From assembly GCA_963070105.1 (NCBI GenBank), contig OY718807.1:5429001-5493000 (forward strand): a stretch of 64,000 bases of DNA, in the 5' to 3' direction. Source of the stretch: Litomosoides sigmodontis. Lineage: Eukaryota; Nematoda; Chromadorea; Rhabditida; Onchocercidae. Below are positions 1 through 10,748 of the stretch, piece by piece. Made by a program: the position numbers and the translations under genes. The notes below the pieces were generated by a model. The model had not been told where the DNA came from, ran no database searches, and saw nothing but the letters and a program-made list of their open reading frames with translations. Each line of letters begins with the position of its first letter. Position 1 is the first letter of the stretch.

Positions 1-299
1 TAGGTTGAGACTGTATTTCTCCCTCACTCTTCTGACTATTAACTGAAATGTAAATGACCTTTTTTTTTCAAAGTTTCAAGAAAATAATCGGTGACTTATT
101 TCGAAATGTGGCCTACCTCTCATTCCCAAGTAGTTAAAGCTACACTTGAATTGATTGGAAGACACATAACAAATCGTTCCAGACATTTTTGTCAACTTCG
201 CGTTTTCAGGAGAAATTCAATTATTGCATATAAGTTCGCCCGCTTCCCCTCCCGAAAATTAATCGCCATGCAGCCACTCGATTATTTCAGGTTACCAAT

Positions 300-1250
300 A
301 TGTCAAGAGAAGCGGCGTGCATATCGTACTGTGTTACAGTATGTTTCGCTTTGCTAATCTTTCGTCAGTCCGTCACCGCTATTCCGGCCTTTTATTCCAG
401 GAAACTGACACTTCGTCGTAATGTTTACCTTTTTGAAGCAAAATCTATGAATTTTCATGCTTTTAATTCACAATGCTCTGAAATCATTCCGATTCAGAAT
501 GAGTTATTCACTTTCCTTCCTGCGCCTTTTTAACTGGTATCGAGCTTGACAAGTAAAAGAATAATTCCCTGCAAATTATCAGCTTTCTTTTAAATTTAAT
601 GGTTTTATTCAATATTTTAAAAATTTCACTGCTCTAATCTTTATTCTTATCTATTTTAGACTAATTTGCAATGCTTTAGAGAAGAAAAGGGATTAAGCTC
701 TTTACTTATTATTTAAACTTTTTGTTTATTATTTAAGTAAACTTGTAATATAATCTTTTTAGCGTCATTCTTATCAATTTATCAGTGTTTCATTTTTTCA
801 GCTGATGAGTTTTTGTTAACTTATGCACCATCGGAATCTCAAGGTGAGCACAGTAAGCGGTTGTAAGAATTAAATTTTTGAAAAGGTGTTTCTTGAAATT
901 GAATTGAATTTTGAAAGCAATTAAATTTTCATAAAAAAATTTTAAATGAACTAATGAACTGCTGTAAAATCTCTAAACGGTAAGTGATTTTATAATGTGA
1001 GATAACGATCCGAATCAGATTCATTGTAAAATTAAACCGATACACTGATAGTTAAAGAAAATATGTGATAGCGGGAGCGGTACGAATTAAATTTAAATTT
1101 GCAGAGAATTGGTCTGGTCCATTGGAAGATGTTAACAGTGCCTACGCACATCACTTACCTTTCCGACGACTTACGCGGAATACCGGTGGAGATGAAGCAC
1201 GCTATCAGATCCGTCATGTTGGTGACTTGCCGATGTTTCGATTTGGGTAG
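300..1250 (+). CDS. FMRFamide-like neuropeptide precursor (candidate), 3 exons, 101 aa
   Basis: Exons 300-417, 802-843 and 1105-1250; phases 1/1 join cleanly. The start ATG lies 9 nt after ATTTCAG, a likely spliced-leader acceptor. Residues 1-27 form a signal peptide (charged start, then a core around VCFALLIF, ending near SVTA). The short pro-region is polar, contains an RR site, and the protein ends exactly in LPMFRFG then stop; the final Gly would be the amide donor for an FRF-amide. A single basic residue (Arg before HVGDLPMFRFG) is the likely cleavage point. Small size, signal peptide and terminal RFG are what FLP precursors look like. I do not recognise an flp number, and MFRF is not a C. 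elegans FLP ending known to me. Function as a secreted neuropeptide is inferred. Donor 1 (cgtc/gtaatg) is the weakest junction. A partial copy of the peptide unit follows the stop. Confidence 0.55.
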
Positions 1251-1281
1251 TTGGCGACTTGCCGATATTTCGATTTGGATA
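1218..1281 (+). repeat. Tandem 32-bp duplication spanning the RFamide unit and stop
   Basis: The 32-base unit starting at 1218 (GTTGGTGACTTGCC...) recurs at 1250 (GTTGGCGACTTGCC...) with few differences. The first copy encodes VGDLPMFRFG and the stop; the second reads VGDLPIFRFG but in another frame because 32 is not a multiple of three. The second copy lies past the stop codon. Confidence 0.85.
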
Positions 1282-4200
1282 TTATATATGTCTATGTCAT
1301 ACATGTGACTGATAATACGCATTAAATTCGGTTATATTAAAAGCTGTGGAGTTTTAAATGCTTCGCTGTCAATCACCGCTCCGCAATCCACACAAATACT
1401 GACCAGGCCTATCGAGTGGCTATTAATCTTTGCTGACACTCGAACATTTGAATCCCTCTTGGCTTATCTTTCTCAAATTTTTACTTTAAATTTAATTATG
1501 AATAATAGCGGCGGAACTTTTTTGAAAGATCACCGTGAAATATATAACTGCCCTACTTTCCTGAAATGACTCTTATATCTGAAGATCAGAATGAACTTTT
1601 GCAAAGTCTCATTCATAAAAAGTAAAAATATTAAATAATTTCCCGAATTACATTTTCAGATATGCGAACAGGTAAGTGAAAGATATATTCACATATGAAT
1701 TGTTGGAGTGATTTTTTAGTTTAACATTTTTGCTCTAAAAAATAGCGACTATTACTAATTAGTAGTCATTAAAGTTATTCAAGCATTTTAGTACCATCAT
1801 ATAATAAAAAAAAAAAGCTGTTCTCTCTCTCTCTCTCCCTCTAACCATCCCGTAACAACGACTTCAAATTTCATCCAATTTGTCAATTATTATGGGAAAA
1901 TGTGAATGGGCGAATGTATATGTGTTCCCTCATAAGTTTTCTTTACACAAAGAAAGAAAGAGTTGAAGTTATAAAATAAATTGAAGTTTCGACAGCGGCC
2001 AATTGTGATCGCTAACCACACAATTCGCTTCATACAATTAATTTCACCGTGGTGGAAGCTTTCAAAAATGACAAGGAGAGAAGGGCTAATTGGCTCGATA
2101 GCCGCCGCGTCATAAATTATAAATGTGGCCAGTGCTGCTCGAAGACTTCCTTGGGTGCTCGTGCCGAGGATGTAAGGCAGAAAACGTGAAGAAGCAAGAC
2201 GTGAAGGCTTTACTGGTCTGAATCGCGATGCTCAAGCCCTTCTTGCTATCATCTTCATATCATACAATAATGACTTCTCGACAAATTATTTTGCATGCTG
2301 TGACCTTAGCAGGTAGACCACAGCATGCAATCGGCCTTCAGTCAAAAACCTCCTCACACATATGTGTTCCAACAAATATGACCATTGACTCCTCTTTCGG
2401 CGCATGAAAGTTAAGACACTTTCAGCAACTTTAAAGTTAAAATTCAACGAGCAAATCAACCGCTAAATTGCATTTGGATGTCTGATCATTTCTATTTCTG
2501 TGAGCATAAAATACAAAAACGGTGGGCGTCATTAATTCACTCTCTCTAAACTTCAATATGATTGATAGGAAGTTCCACTGGGGACAACTGTCCGCAGCCG
2601 CTCCAATAGATTGTCACACTTGCCCAGTTTTCAAATGCCGATAAATTAATGGTCAAATTTCGAAAATAATTTATTCGCCTCTTCAACCCATTCATTCATT
2701 CACAATGCTGTGTATGCATTGTGGTTAGCAATAATGAGTTTCAACTCAAACTGCGTTCCTTCATTATTTATAACTTTTCTTTCATTGAAATTGGTTGAAA
2801 GTAAATTATGAATGATTTTCTGGTAACTATTTCTACTGCAATGACGAAGTAATAGCTCTCTCATATCACAATGCCATTTAAATGATAATTGTGATAGCTC
2901 CTGGAATTTCCAGTGTTCCGTTAAAGCAAGAGAAGCATTACCTTTTTTGAAGCAGTCGCTATCCATGTCACTTTGGATAATTTTATCAGCAAAAAATTAA
3001 CATCACTGCTCTTGAAAGGTATTATAAGGTTTTCCTCAGATTTTAAGTTATACGATTTTAATCATACCTGTCTACTTCATTTCATACAACACTTTCTTAC
3101 ATTCATTAATTTTTTTGTGACCATTAATGTCCGAAATTGCAATGTATCATTGGCAGTGAAGAATTAACAAATTTGTACAGATATTTGCTTCAATGGCTTG
3201 ACATCATTTGGAAAAGGTGATTAAACGAGTGAATGGGAAATGGAGAATTAAGGAACAGTGTATTCTTTTCAAATATAATGAAGAGAAATTATCAAAAATT
3301 TCTAGGCTTCCACAACGAATGTACTTCTTTAAAAGTTTTTTGTTGAATTATAAAAGTTTCGACTTTTTTTTACCATGATACTTTGATGTTTAACATTGAA
3401 CTGTATTTAAGATTCCTCTTAATTACATCCTATATTTTTCACTTTTTTGAAATTACTTCTTAAGTGTGCACGCTACTTGCAAAGCCTTACACGTTATCTT
3501 ACATGACATGCTACGTCGATTAGCGTTGAAAGCAGAATGTAACGCTTTTTGATAAGTTCAACATTTTGCATTTAAAAGAAAAGCAAGGAGTTTACTGAAT
3601 AATTGAACTTGCTAATCTGAACTTCTTATCGGTGGCACAACTAAATAAAAGAGCATTTAATGGCCGATGCAACCAAATCTCAGTCATAAAATCTTTTGAG
3701 CGTTGTTTGATCAATTTATCGAAAACCATAAATTTACAAACATTTCAAAGAAATTGCAGTGGAAAATTGCACAGTCATTTATGGAAGCGAATTCTTTCCC
3801 TTTAAAATCAAAGGCAAAATGGTGGCGAGACAATGACTTTCAAACAAAAGACTACCCTTACGAAATATTCACTTCACAGTTCTAAGGACCAGACCGCTTC
3901 CCAGGTCATCCTCTACTGAGAAAAGGGACAATTAATGATCGTTACGTTCATTATTTAATTAGCTCTATCCAAATGCATTTATCTGCTAAAGCTCTCTATC
4001 CACCTATCACTCCTTTGATTATTTCCGACTTCTTTCTTTGACTTTTTTGTTGCTACCATTCTGCTTCAGTTTAATCCATTCCCACACAAACCGTTAAATA
4101 ATTCATACCAAAAATTCCCTTCTAACTTGGATGAAGCTCCTTTCCCAGCTGTTGCCATTACTCTTCAGCAACTTGATAATTGCAATTACAATTATCAATG

Positions 4201-6118
4201 TTACAGTGTTGTATTTTTCCATGCAGCCAGTGCTATACCGAGAAGTAGTATTTTTAATCTTCTTTCCTTTTTTTTTTTCGAAAACGTCGGAGATTTTGGT
4301 GTCTAATTTTCGGATTTCCATGAGGAACACGAAAGTCATTCTCACGTATTTTACACTATGCTTATATTATGTATTACTGCTTATCCTCCTACCTTTTCCT
4401 AAGAAGTGCCATAAATTTCGGATCACGTTTAATTCACGAACGACAACATCATTATCATTGTCATTGCAGTTTGAAGTACGCTCAAAAAAATCAGATTGCT
4501 TTAGTGAGCACTCTTAATTTAAACTTAAGATGGTGATAAAAGAGAAACTGAAAATAGAGGATATGATTATGTAGAAACTAAATGGCAACTACGGTGATAT
4601 GTTATGCAAAATATTCTTAGCACATTTCTTCACTTCACTTCAAAAATGATATTGCGCTATATTATTTTAATGTGTTCCATTCCAAGCCACACTCTCTCAG
4701 CTACCGCTTCTCTTTATTTTCCAACACATTCAATTCAGTGGTGTAGATGGTCATTTTCCATGTCGATGACCACGCAGGCTATTTCTCTCAACGCATGAAG
4801 AAAGAAATACCACTTGGAGGAGAGATATGTTGTAGAGAGTAAAAACCTAGTTGTGTCGGTCAAATCCCATCACCCACTCCTTTTCATTTCTCCACTCTGT
4901 CGCGGCCAAAGTATTTTTTGAGATGGAACCAGTCGTTTGCTGATGGACGGCTGGAAAATTTATTTATTGCCCATTTTGACTGTAAGTTTTCTCCTCAAAG
5001 TGTCCTTGCGCTTTGTCACCATTGTTCCTCCTTTCCTATTGCCTCTTAACTCTTCGCATTTTGCAATAATCTCAAAATGATTAACATCGGGGAAGTATGC
5101 TCCACTTAAGTGAAAGCATCGGAAGAGCAGAAGATTGGAAGAATCTTCGATAACTTGAAATAACCGACAAGCGACTGATCTTTCAGTAGTAATTGAAAAT
5201 AACCGACAGGAAGGAATAACGCCACTTAACTTTTCATTGTTATCAAATTACTGACCACCAATGAACAGTTCAAAAAGTGTCACATCTTTGATCGGAGTCT
5301 CTGATAATTGCAATGGTACTTTTTCACTGGCTGATAAGCAACAAACTATCATATCTGAGAATAAAACGAACTGTATGAGTTCGCCATTTATATGAAAGTG
5401 CTGCAATTTCATTTGCCAAAAGTACATTGATACACGTACGTGTCACACTTGTACCAATGAATTAGTGAGTAGCAGGATGAGCGGAAAGTGCTGGTTAATT
5501 AATGCGGCTTAACTAATGAACAAATAATTGAGGAGACATTCTCACATTGGTTATCATTACCTCCAACCTTATCATCTTATCAGTGTGCGCCACCTAGACT
5601 AGAAATGAAAACGTTCAAGTGTAGCATATTCATGCTTATAACAAAACCCATCCTGTCATGCAATACCAAAAAACCAAATTAAATTAAATTAAATTGGACT
5701 TACAAATCTTTTCGATCATAACTGAGTATCTAAGTTAAAAACTAAGAAACTACTGCAACAAATAATTTCGAAATTCTTTTCCGACTGAAGCGGTAGTTGC
5801 TCGAACATAACGTAGTAGTTCTAGCCGATGCGCTACTGTTTATAAAATTTCTTGCAATAACTCCTCAATTATTTCCATTATAAAAGTAATACGAAGATCA
5901 CTTTTCAATCTCCATCTCATTCCACTCATTTGTCTTTTTTCGGTGCTTCTGAATCTCTGTCTGATCGTTAGCGCTAGATTGATTTTCCAGATAAAAGATG
6001 TGTATGTGTGATCCGAAAATATCCTAAAGTTATCGTCCGTTACTCTGGAACTATTTTCAACAAGCTATGAGGGAACTGTCACTTATCTTCTCTATTGAAA
6101 TTTCAATCAAAAAGCAAC
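1251..6118. other. Gene-poor stretch
   Basis: About 4.9 kb between the peptide precursor and the RING gene. Open frames here (for example 4131-4517 +, a hydrophobic low-complexity frame) lack convincing splice structure or recognisable domains. It holds a short CT repeat (about 1822-1837), a 12-bp inverted repeat (2291-2330) and an AAATT repeat near 5675-5694. No coding gene supported. Confidence 0.5.
2291..2330. repeat. 12-bp perfect inverted repeat, 16-nt spacer
   Basis: TTGCATGCTGTG (2291-2302) and CACAGCATGCAA (2319-2330) are exact reverse complements. The hairpin lies in intergenic DNA. It could be a regulatory palindrome or a chance foldback; no homology is recognised. Confidence 0.8.
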
Positions 6119-8828
6119 ATGGAAGCTATCAATTTTAAGATCCATGCAAATGAGGGCAGCGCCGGAAAGATGACTAAACCTGTTGAATACAATTCCATTC
6201 GCTGTGAAATTTGCTTTGAACCATTTCATATCAGAGAACGGTTGCCGAAACTGCTACCTTGCGAGCATAGCTTTTGCGAACAGTGCATTTTATCACTGTG
6301 TTGCCATCAACAGGTAGGTAACCATCTCTTTCGAAGTAATTAATTAAATTTTTTCTCGTTAAATTTTTAAGGTAAAGAGATTATTGTATTGGTAGTCATG
6401 TGAATAAGTGTAACTATGAGAAATGCTATGTGAAATTGCAGTACTACTTGTTGGATTCGATTAATTGTCCCACATGTCGTGGCGAATTTAGTACTTCAGC
6501 TGCTCTTACTGCTACTACTAATTATGGCTTATGCGGTAAGTATGCCTGCCTGCCTGTTAAAAGTTCAATTGTTATTTATCTATAAATTTTATTCGCCGTT
6601 AGTTGGTCAGCGATGTGAACAAAACTGCTCTCACATTGTAATTGCAATGGATAGAGTCATTGTGCACACTTTGGTTCAGTACCACTCGCGTTTTCGATAT
6701 GAAACGAGCTGACCTCCTAAAACGGTTTCTCTGTGCTCTTTTGAATGAATTGAACATAATTTAGAATTGCTGGAAGAGATTCAGCTGCAACAAGTGGGAA
6801 GCACAAATGACGCCAACGTAACGGTCATCCATGTCCCGGACAACAACTGCATAGCAAGAAGCAGATCGGTTAGGTCACACTCCTGCCGCGGCAAGCCGAG
6901 ACCACCATGCAATCCTAGAAAGCGCCACTTGATGCATTGTACTGACTGCTCGCGGAAAATCAAGGAGAAGAGATGTCGGGAAGAAGCTCGGTTTTGCGCA
7001 GGCTGCTTCAGCTCGAAAAAAGATGACGATGATTGCTTGGTAAATTGTCATGATACACTGTGCTACGTTGGTTACGTGTTAATCTATGGTTGCCGTGCAA
7101 CTGCTACTCTTGCCTCGTTTGACAGGTGAAGTACATCCAGAGGAGCCGAGTGCTTTTATCTCCCTCCAGTCACGGATTCCTTTTCTTAATTCTGTATACA
7201 GTACGTGAGAATTTCAGATTCATCTCAAACGATTGTTCAATTTTTTTGCAGCGTGTAATATGTCTGGAATGTTGCGTAAATCGGCATAACGGCCACAAAC
7301 TGATAACTTTGAGTGAGCTCGAAAATGAACATCAAAAATTGATCAAAGACCTGCATAATTTACAATATAGTATTCAGGTTTCGGTTTTATCAAAGTCAAT
7401 TTTAAGAATTTCAATTGCATAGGCTTGAAATTGGAACACAATTATAGCTTACGATTAAAGGAAAAGAGTTTTAGAAAACAAACAAATGGATAGAAGCAAG
7501 TTTGAAGCTGCTCAGTGAAGACTCGATAGTGCCCGCAATAGATCGCCTTGCACTGTACAAGGTCAAACAGGTACTTTTTTTGAATGATTGATGGATTGAC
7601 TATTTTGGAGGATCTTATTCAATTCCTCCTTTTACTATTCACGCACTATTTCACATTGTGTTTAATTTGAATTTGAAAGTTTTCAAGAAATTTTTGTCGC
7701 AGTATTTTTCCAACTGGCACAAGTAATCTCGTAGCAAATGTGTTTATTGTCAGAGTCGATTATCTGTGTTTAAATTTTAGTTCTAACAATTTTTTCGTTC
7801 CAAATTTTTTACTTCTTCACATAAGGTATTATTTGCAGAATCTTCGGAATGAGTGTGAAGCTGATATGAAATTTGCTTTGTCAGTTTTGGAAAACGGCGG
7901 TACAACTCCTTTACCACCTACCGCGCTGCACAAGATGAGACAACATCAGTATCACAACAGCGCCAGATTGCATAAATTATTACATTTTATTGAGGTTTGT
8001 GCAGAGGTTGAAGAAGTTCCAACTTAAAACAGCCCGTCTGCGATTACTTTCACTTACTGTATAATGATAATTAATTCCTTTAGAAAAATGCAATTTTAGA
8101 AATTCAATCAATCAGCAATTAAAGAATGTTGTAATCGAAGCATTAAAATGAACACCTCAAGTGAGTTTATTTTAATTCGCTAAGCATATTTTTAATTCTC
8201 TTGAATTTGATAAATTGGACTTAGTTCTGTAATGCTAATAACAAAAAGGTGTAGGTTATTGTAATGCTAGTTTGCAGAAAGGAATACTTGAGTTTCCGTT
8301 TATATGAGAAAAGTTAATTTGATAACTGTTTATTTAAATTCCCTTGCCGGACCAATCTAAAGTTAAATGAGCTATTTCCCGTAAACCTTTGTTCACAACA
8401 GGTGTGAATAATTAATTAACAGTGAAATATTTCTAATGAATATGGAGGAAATCTAAATTTCAAGTGTTGCTAGAAGGAGAACACCTTGCATCTCAAAATT
8501 CGATGAGTATATTTGCGTGATTGCAAAATACAGATTCGCAAAACGAAAAAGAGTGAGGCTAATTTTAGTATCCCATTCGTCACTGTTTTCGGTGAATCGT
8601 CAAACACGTATTACTCTGTGCAATAGCGCTTCCGACGATCGATCAGCAGCAGAGGCAATTGCGGCGGTACTAAAAGTTTGCAAGCCACGTGATGAAAGCG
8701 TAGATAGAATGGCAGTGATGGAAGAAGCCGTGAAAGCAATGAATAAGAAAAACTCAAAAAAAACAGTGCGACGAGCAGCGCTGCTGTGTTGCGCGAAACA
8801 GCTACGAGAATCCATCGACGAGTACTGA
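6119..8828 (+). CDS. RING finger / B-box (TRIM-like) protein, 8 exons, 420 aa
   Basis: Exons 6119-6313, 6442-6535, 6765-7039, 7252-7377, 7475-7570, 7839-7994, 8100-8160 and 8569-8828; every junction keeps phase. Residues about 29-77 form a C3HC4 RING: CEIC, then CEHSFCEQC, then CPTC split by intron 1. Residues about 145-200 hold a Cys-rich B-box: HCTDCSRK, CAGC, then ICLECCVNRHNGHK across intron 3. A Glu/Leu/Lys-rich segment likely to be coiled coil follows (from ELENEHQKL). The C-terminal 80 residues are Ala/Lys-rich with no known domain seen. RING plus B-box plus coil is the TRIM order, so E3 ubiquitin ligase activity is inferred; no SPRY or NHL domain is present. The ATG at 6119 is the first Met of the frame. 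The stop is 81 nt before the next start, an operon-like spacing. Confidence 0.85.
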
Positions 8829-8899
8829 ATACATTTGATTTTTGGATCACGTTCCTATCATTTCTAAATTATCGGTATCGAGCGAGTTACTGAATACTT

Positions 8900-8907
8900 T
8901 CATTCAG
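8900..8907 (+). promoter_or_regulatory. Probable spliced-leader acceptor for downstream cistron
   Basis: TTTCATTCAG sits 2 nt upstream of the ATG at 8910 and about 80 nt after the RING gene stop. In nematodes this spacing is typical of a trans-spliced downstream operon gene. Inferred, not proven. Confidence 0.5.
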
Positions 8908-8909
8908 TT

Positions 8910-10044
8910 ATGGCTAACAGTAAAGTAATAATAAGGGTGTTAAATCGAATTTTCCATGTACATCACGAAGTTAAGAAAATTCAAAATTGGAAAATTCCAT
9001 TGCTTATTGACCGTGATTGTCAATTAATCATGCAGGAACATCAGCAGACAATTGATAATTCTTTACATCGACGCGTATTTGCATATATTTTATCAGTTGA
9101 ATCTTTTGGTAACACAATTTCCATCGGACGAAGACAGTCAGGACGTGGCAGGAGTAACACGCTGGGACATTTGGAAATTGATACAGGTGGTTTACAGTGA
9201 CCTGATGAGGTGTGCTGCTAAGGTGATTTTTCATAATATTATTTGTGTGAGTTCGTCGCATATTTTGCACTGCGATTTTTGGAAGATCATTGTTTAGGTT
9301 ACAATCCAATATTTAGAATTGGAAAAGTTGGAACAATAATGGAAACTTTGACCGAAGGTGTATCATAGAAGAGCCATTTTGTGATAGCTGAAAGTACGTA
9401 TAAGTTGAATATTTAATTTTATCCGAAAGTGTGAAGTGAAGGAATTTGCAGCACTGGGAAAGCGAAGAAAGTGAACGGATAGACTTGGTGGATGACTTAG
9501 CTTTCCTCTGCTCTCTGTACTCAGACGTAAGTGATGAAGCAACGATTACGATCTGCATGATTGAGGCTGCTCGTGCTCGAGCTGCGGCTGCAGCGTCTTT
9601 CTCCAACAAATGGAATGGAGTTGAGGATCTCGGACGACTTACGATAAATATCAGACTTAATGTACATCTATTTCATTCCTTTCATCCTCTGTACTCTTCA
9701 TGCAGTTGCCAAACTTGCGTGATAACATAATAATTAAATGAAAACCTACGTCAGCAGCTTATCTTAGAATATTAATTAACGCTCTGGTCTGCTACAGTTC
9801 ATCTCGCATAGCTTTCAATACACTCCAATTATCGAAGTCTTCCTTTGGAAACTGATTACTTTCACTCTTTTGGACCTTTCAGCTAATCGATGAACATTTG
9901 CTGGAATGTCGCCGAGTACAAAAGCTTCAACGCTTACGTGCGGCTACTGTGACAAGACCGCGGAAATGTGCCCATCATCAGCCGTTGAAACAATTATGGA
10001 AACTTCTTCCCGCTTGCTTCGACAAGTCTTCGCAATGTCAGTGA
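8910..10044 (+). CDS. Unrecognised small protein, 4-exon model (140 or 185 aa)
   Basis: Proposed exons: 8910-8969, 9097-9222, 9452-9526 (or to 9661) and 9883-10044, all phase 0. The third exon has a perfect GTAAGT donor at 9527, yet the frame stays open through an Ala-rich stretch to another phase-0 donor at 9662, giving two possible lengths. The second exon is acidic then Trp/Ile-rich (RWDIWKLIQVVYSDLMR). The last exon is basic with several Cys and His (RPRKCAHH, then QLWKLLPACF). No signal peptide or membrane segment. I recognise no family. Likely co-transcribed with the RING gene because of the 81-nt gap and the acceptor at the start codon; its job is unknown. The first-exon donor (gaa/gttaag) is the least certain junction. 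Confidence 0.45.
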
Positions 10045-10748
10045 AAAGTTGAAAAATTGAAAAGTGAAAAGTGCCCTCACTTTGCTTTGTGTAAATATTT
10101 CATTGTGAGGAAAAGTAGCTGGAAGTGTTCGTCAAATGCGGTTTTGTCATTGTTGCACAACAAAACAATTTACTACAAAAGTGTTGAGTAAAAAGGAAAG
10201 TTGTCGTCAGAAGCGCAAAAAATTGCAACAATGTCGCATACTCAAAAAATAAAGCATTGCAAGTTCCTAAATTGTGGCACTCAGAAATGGCACGCACTCA
10301 ATGTGAATAAATTTGCATAAGAAATCGATGAAAAGAAATCTTAAATTAGAATTGCTTGGCTCGTTCCTCCACTGCGTACGGTTGTCACTTGCTGGATCGT
10401 TGCATCAAATTAATTTTGCGCTCTCTTCAATCACTATCTGTTGCATATTTAACATTAGTAAGGGGAGGGGCATTCGCATTTCGTCGTGCATTATTTTCTT
10501 AGTTCATTAAAAAATTTCCTGGTGGTGATAATGATAATAGTAGAAATGAAGAATGAGCAGGCAGTTCAAATATCACTCATTCAGTTTCGCAATGGTTAAA
10601 ATTTCAAAGCACAATTTTGAAAACTTCTTGCGGTACTCTTAATTTTTCGAAAAATTTTCTATTTTAATCCTTTTGAAAATGAATTTATTCCAACTTTTTT
10701 GCTTGAAACCTCTGAGCAGAAATTGCAGAAAATTCGCCGTAATATCTG

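Noticed and set aside
4131..4517. 128-codon hydrophobic frame
   Set aside because: T-rich composition alone produces such frames; no splice sites, no homology and an overlapping antisense frame of similar quality.
4942..4980. Short signal-like start MDGWKIYLLPILT followed by GTAAGT
   Set aside because: No downstream exon in phase was found before the RING gene.
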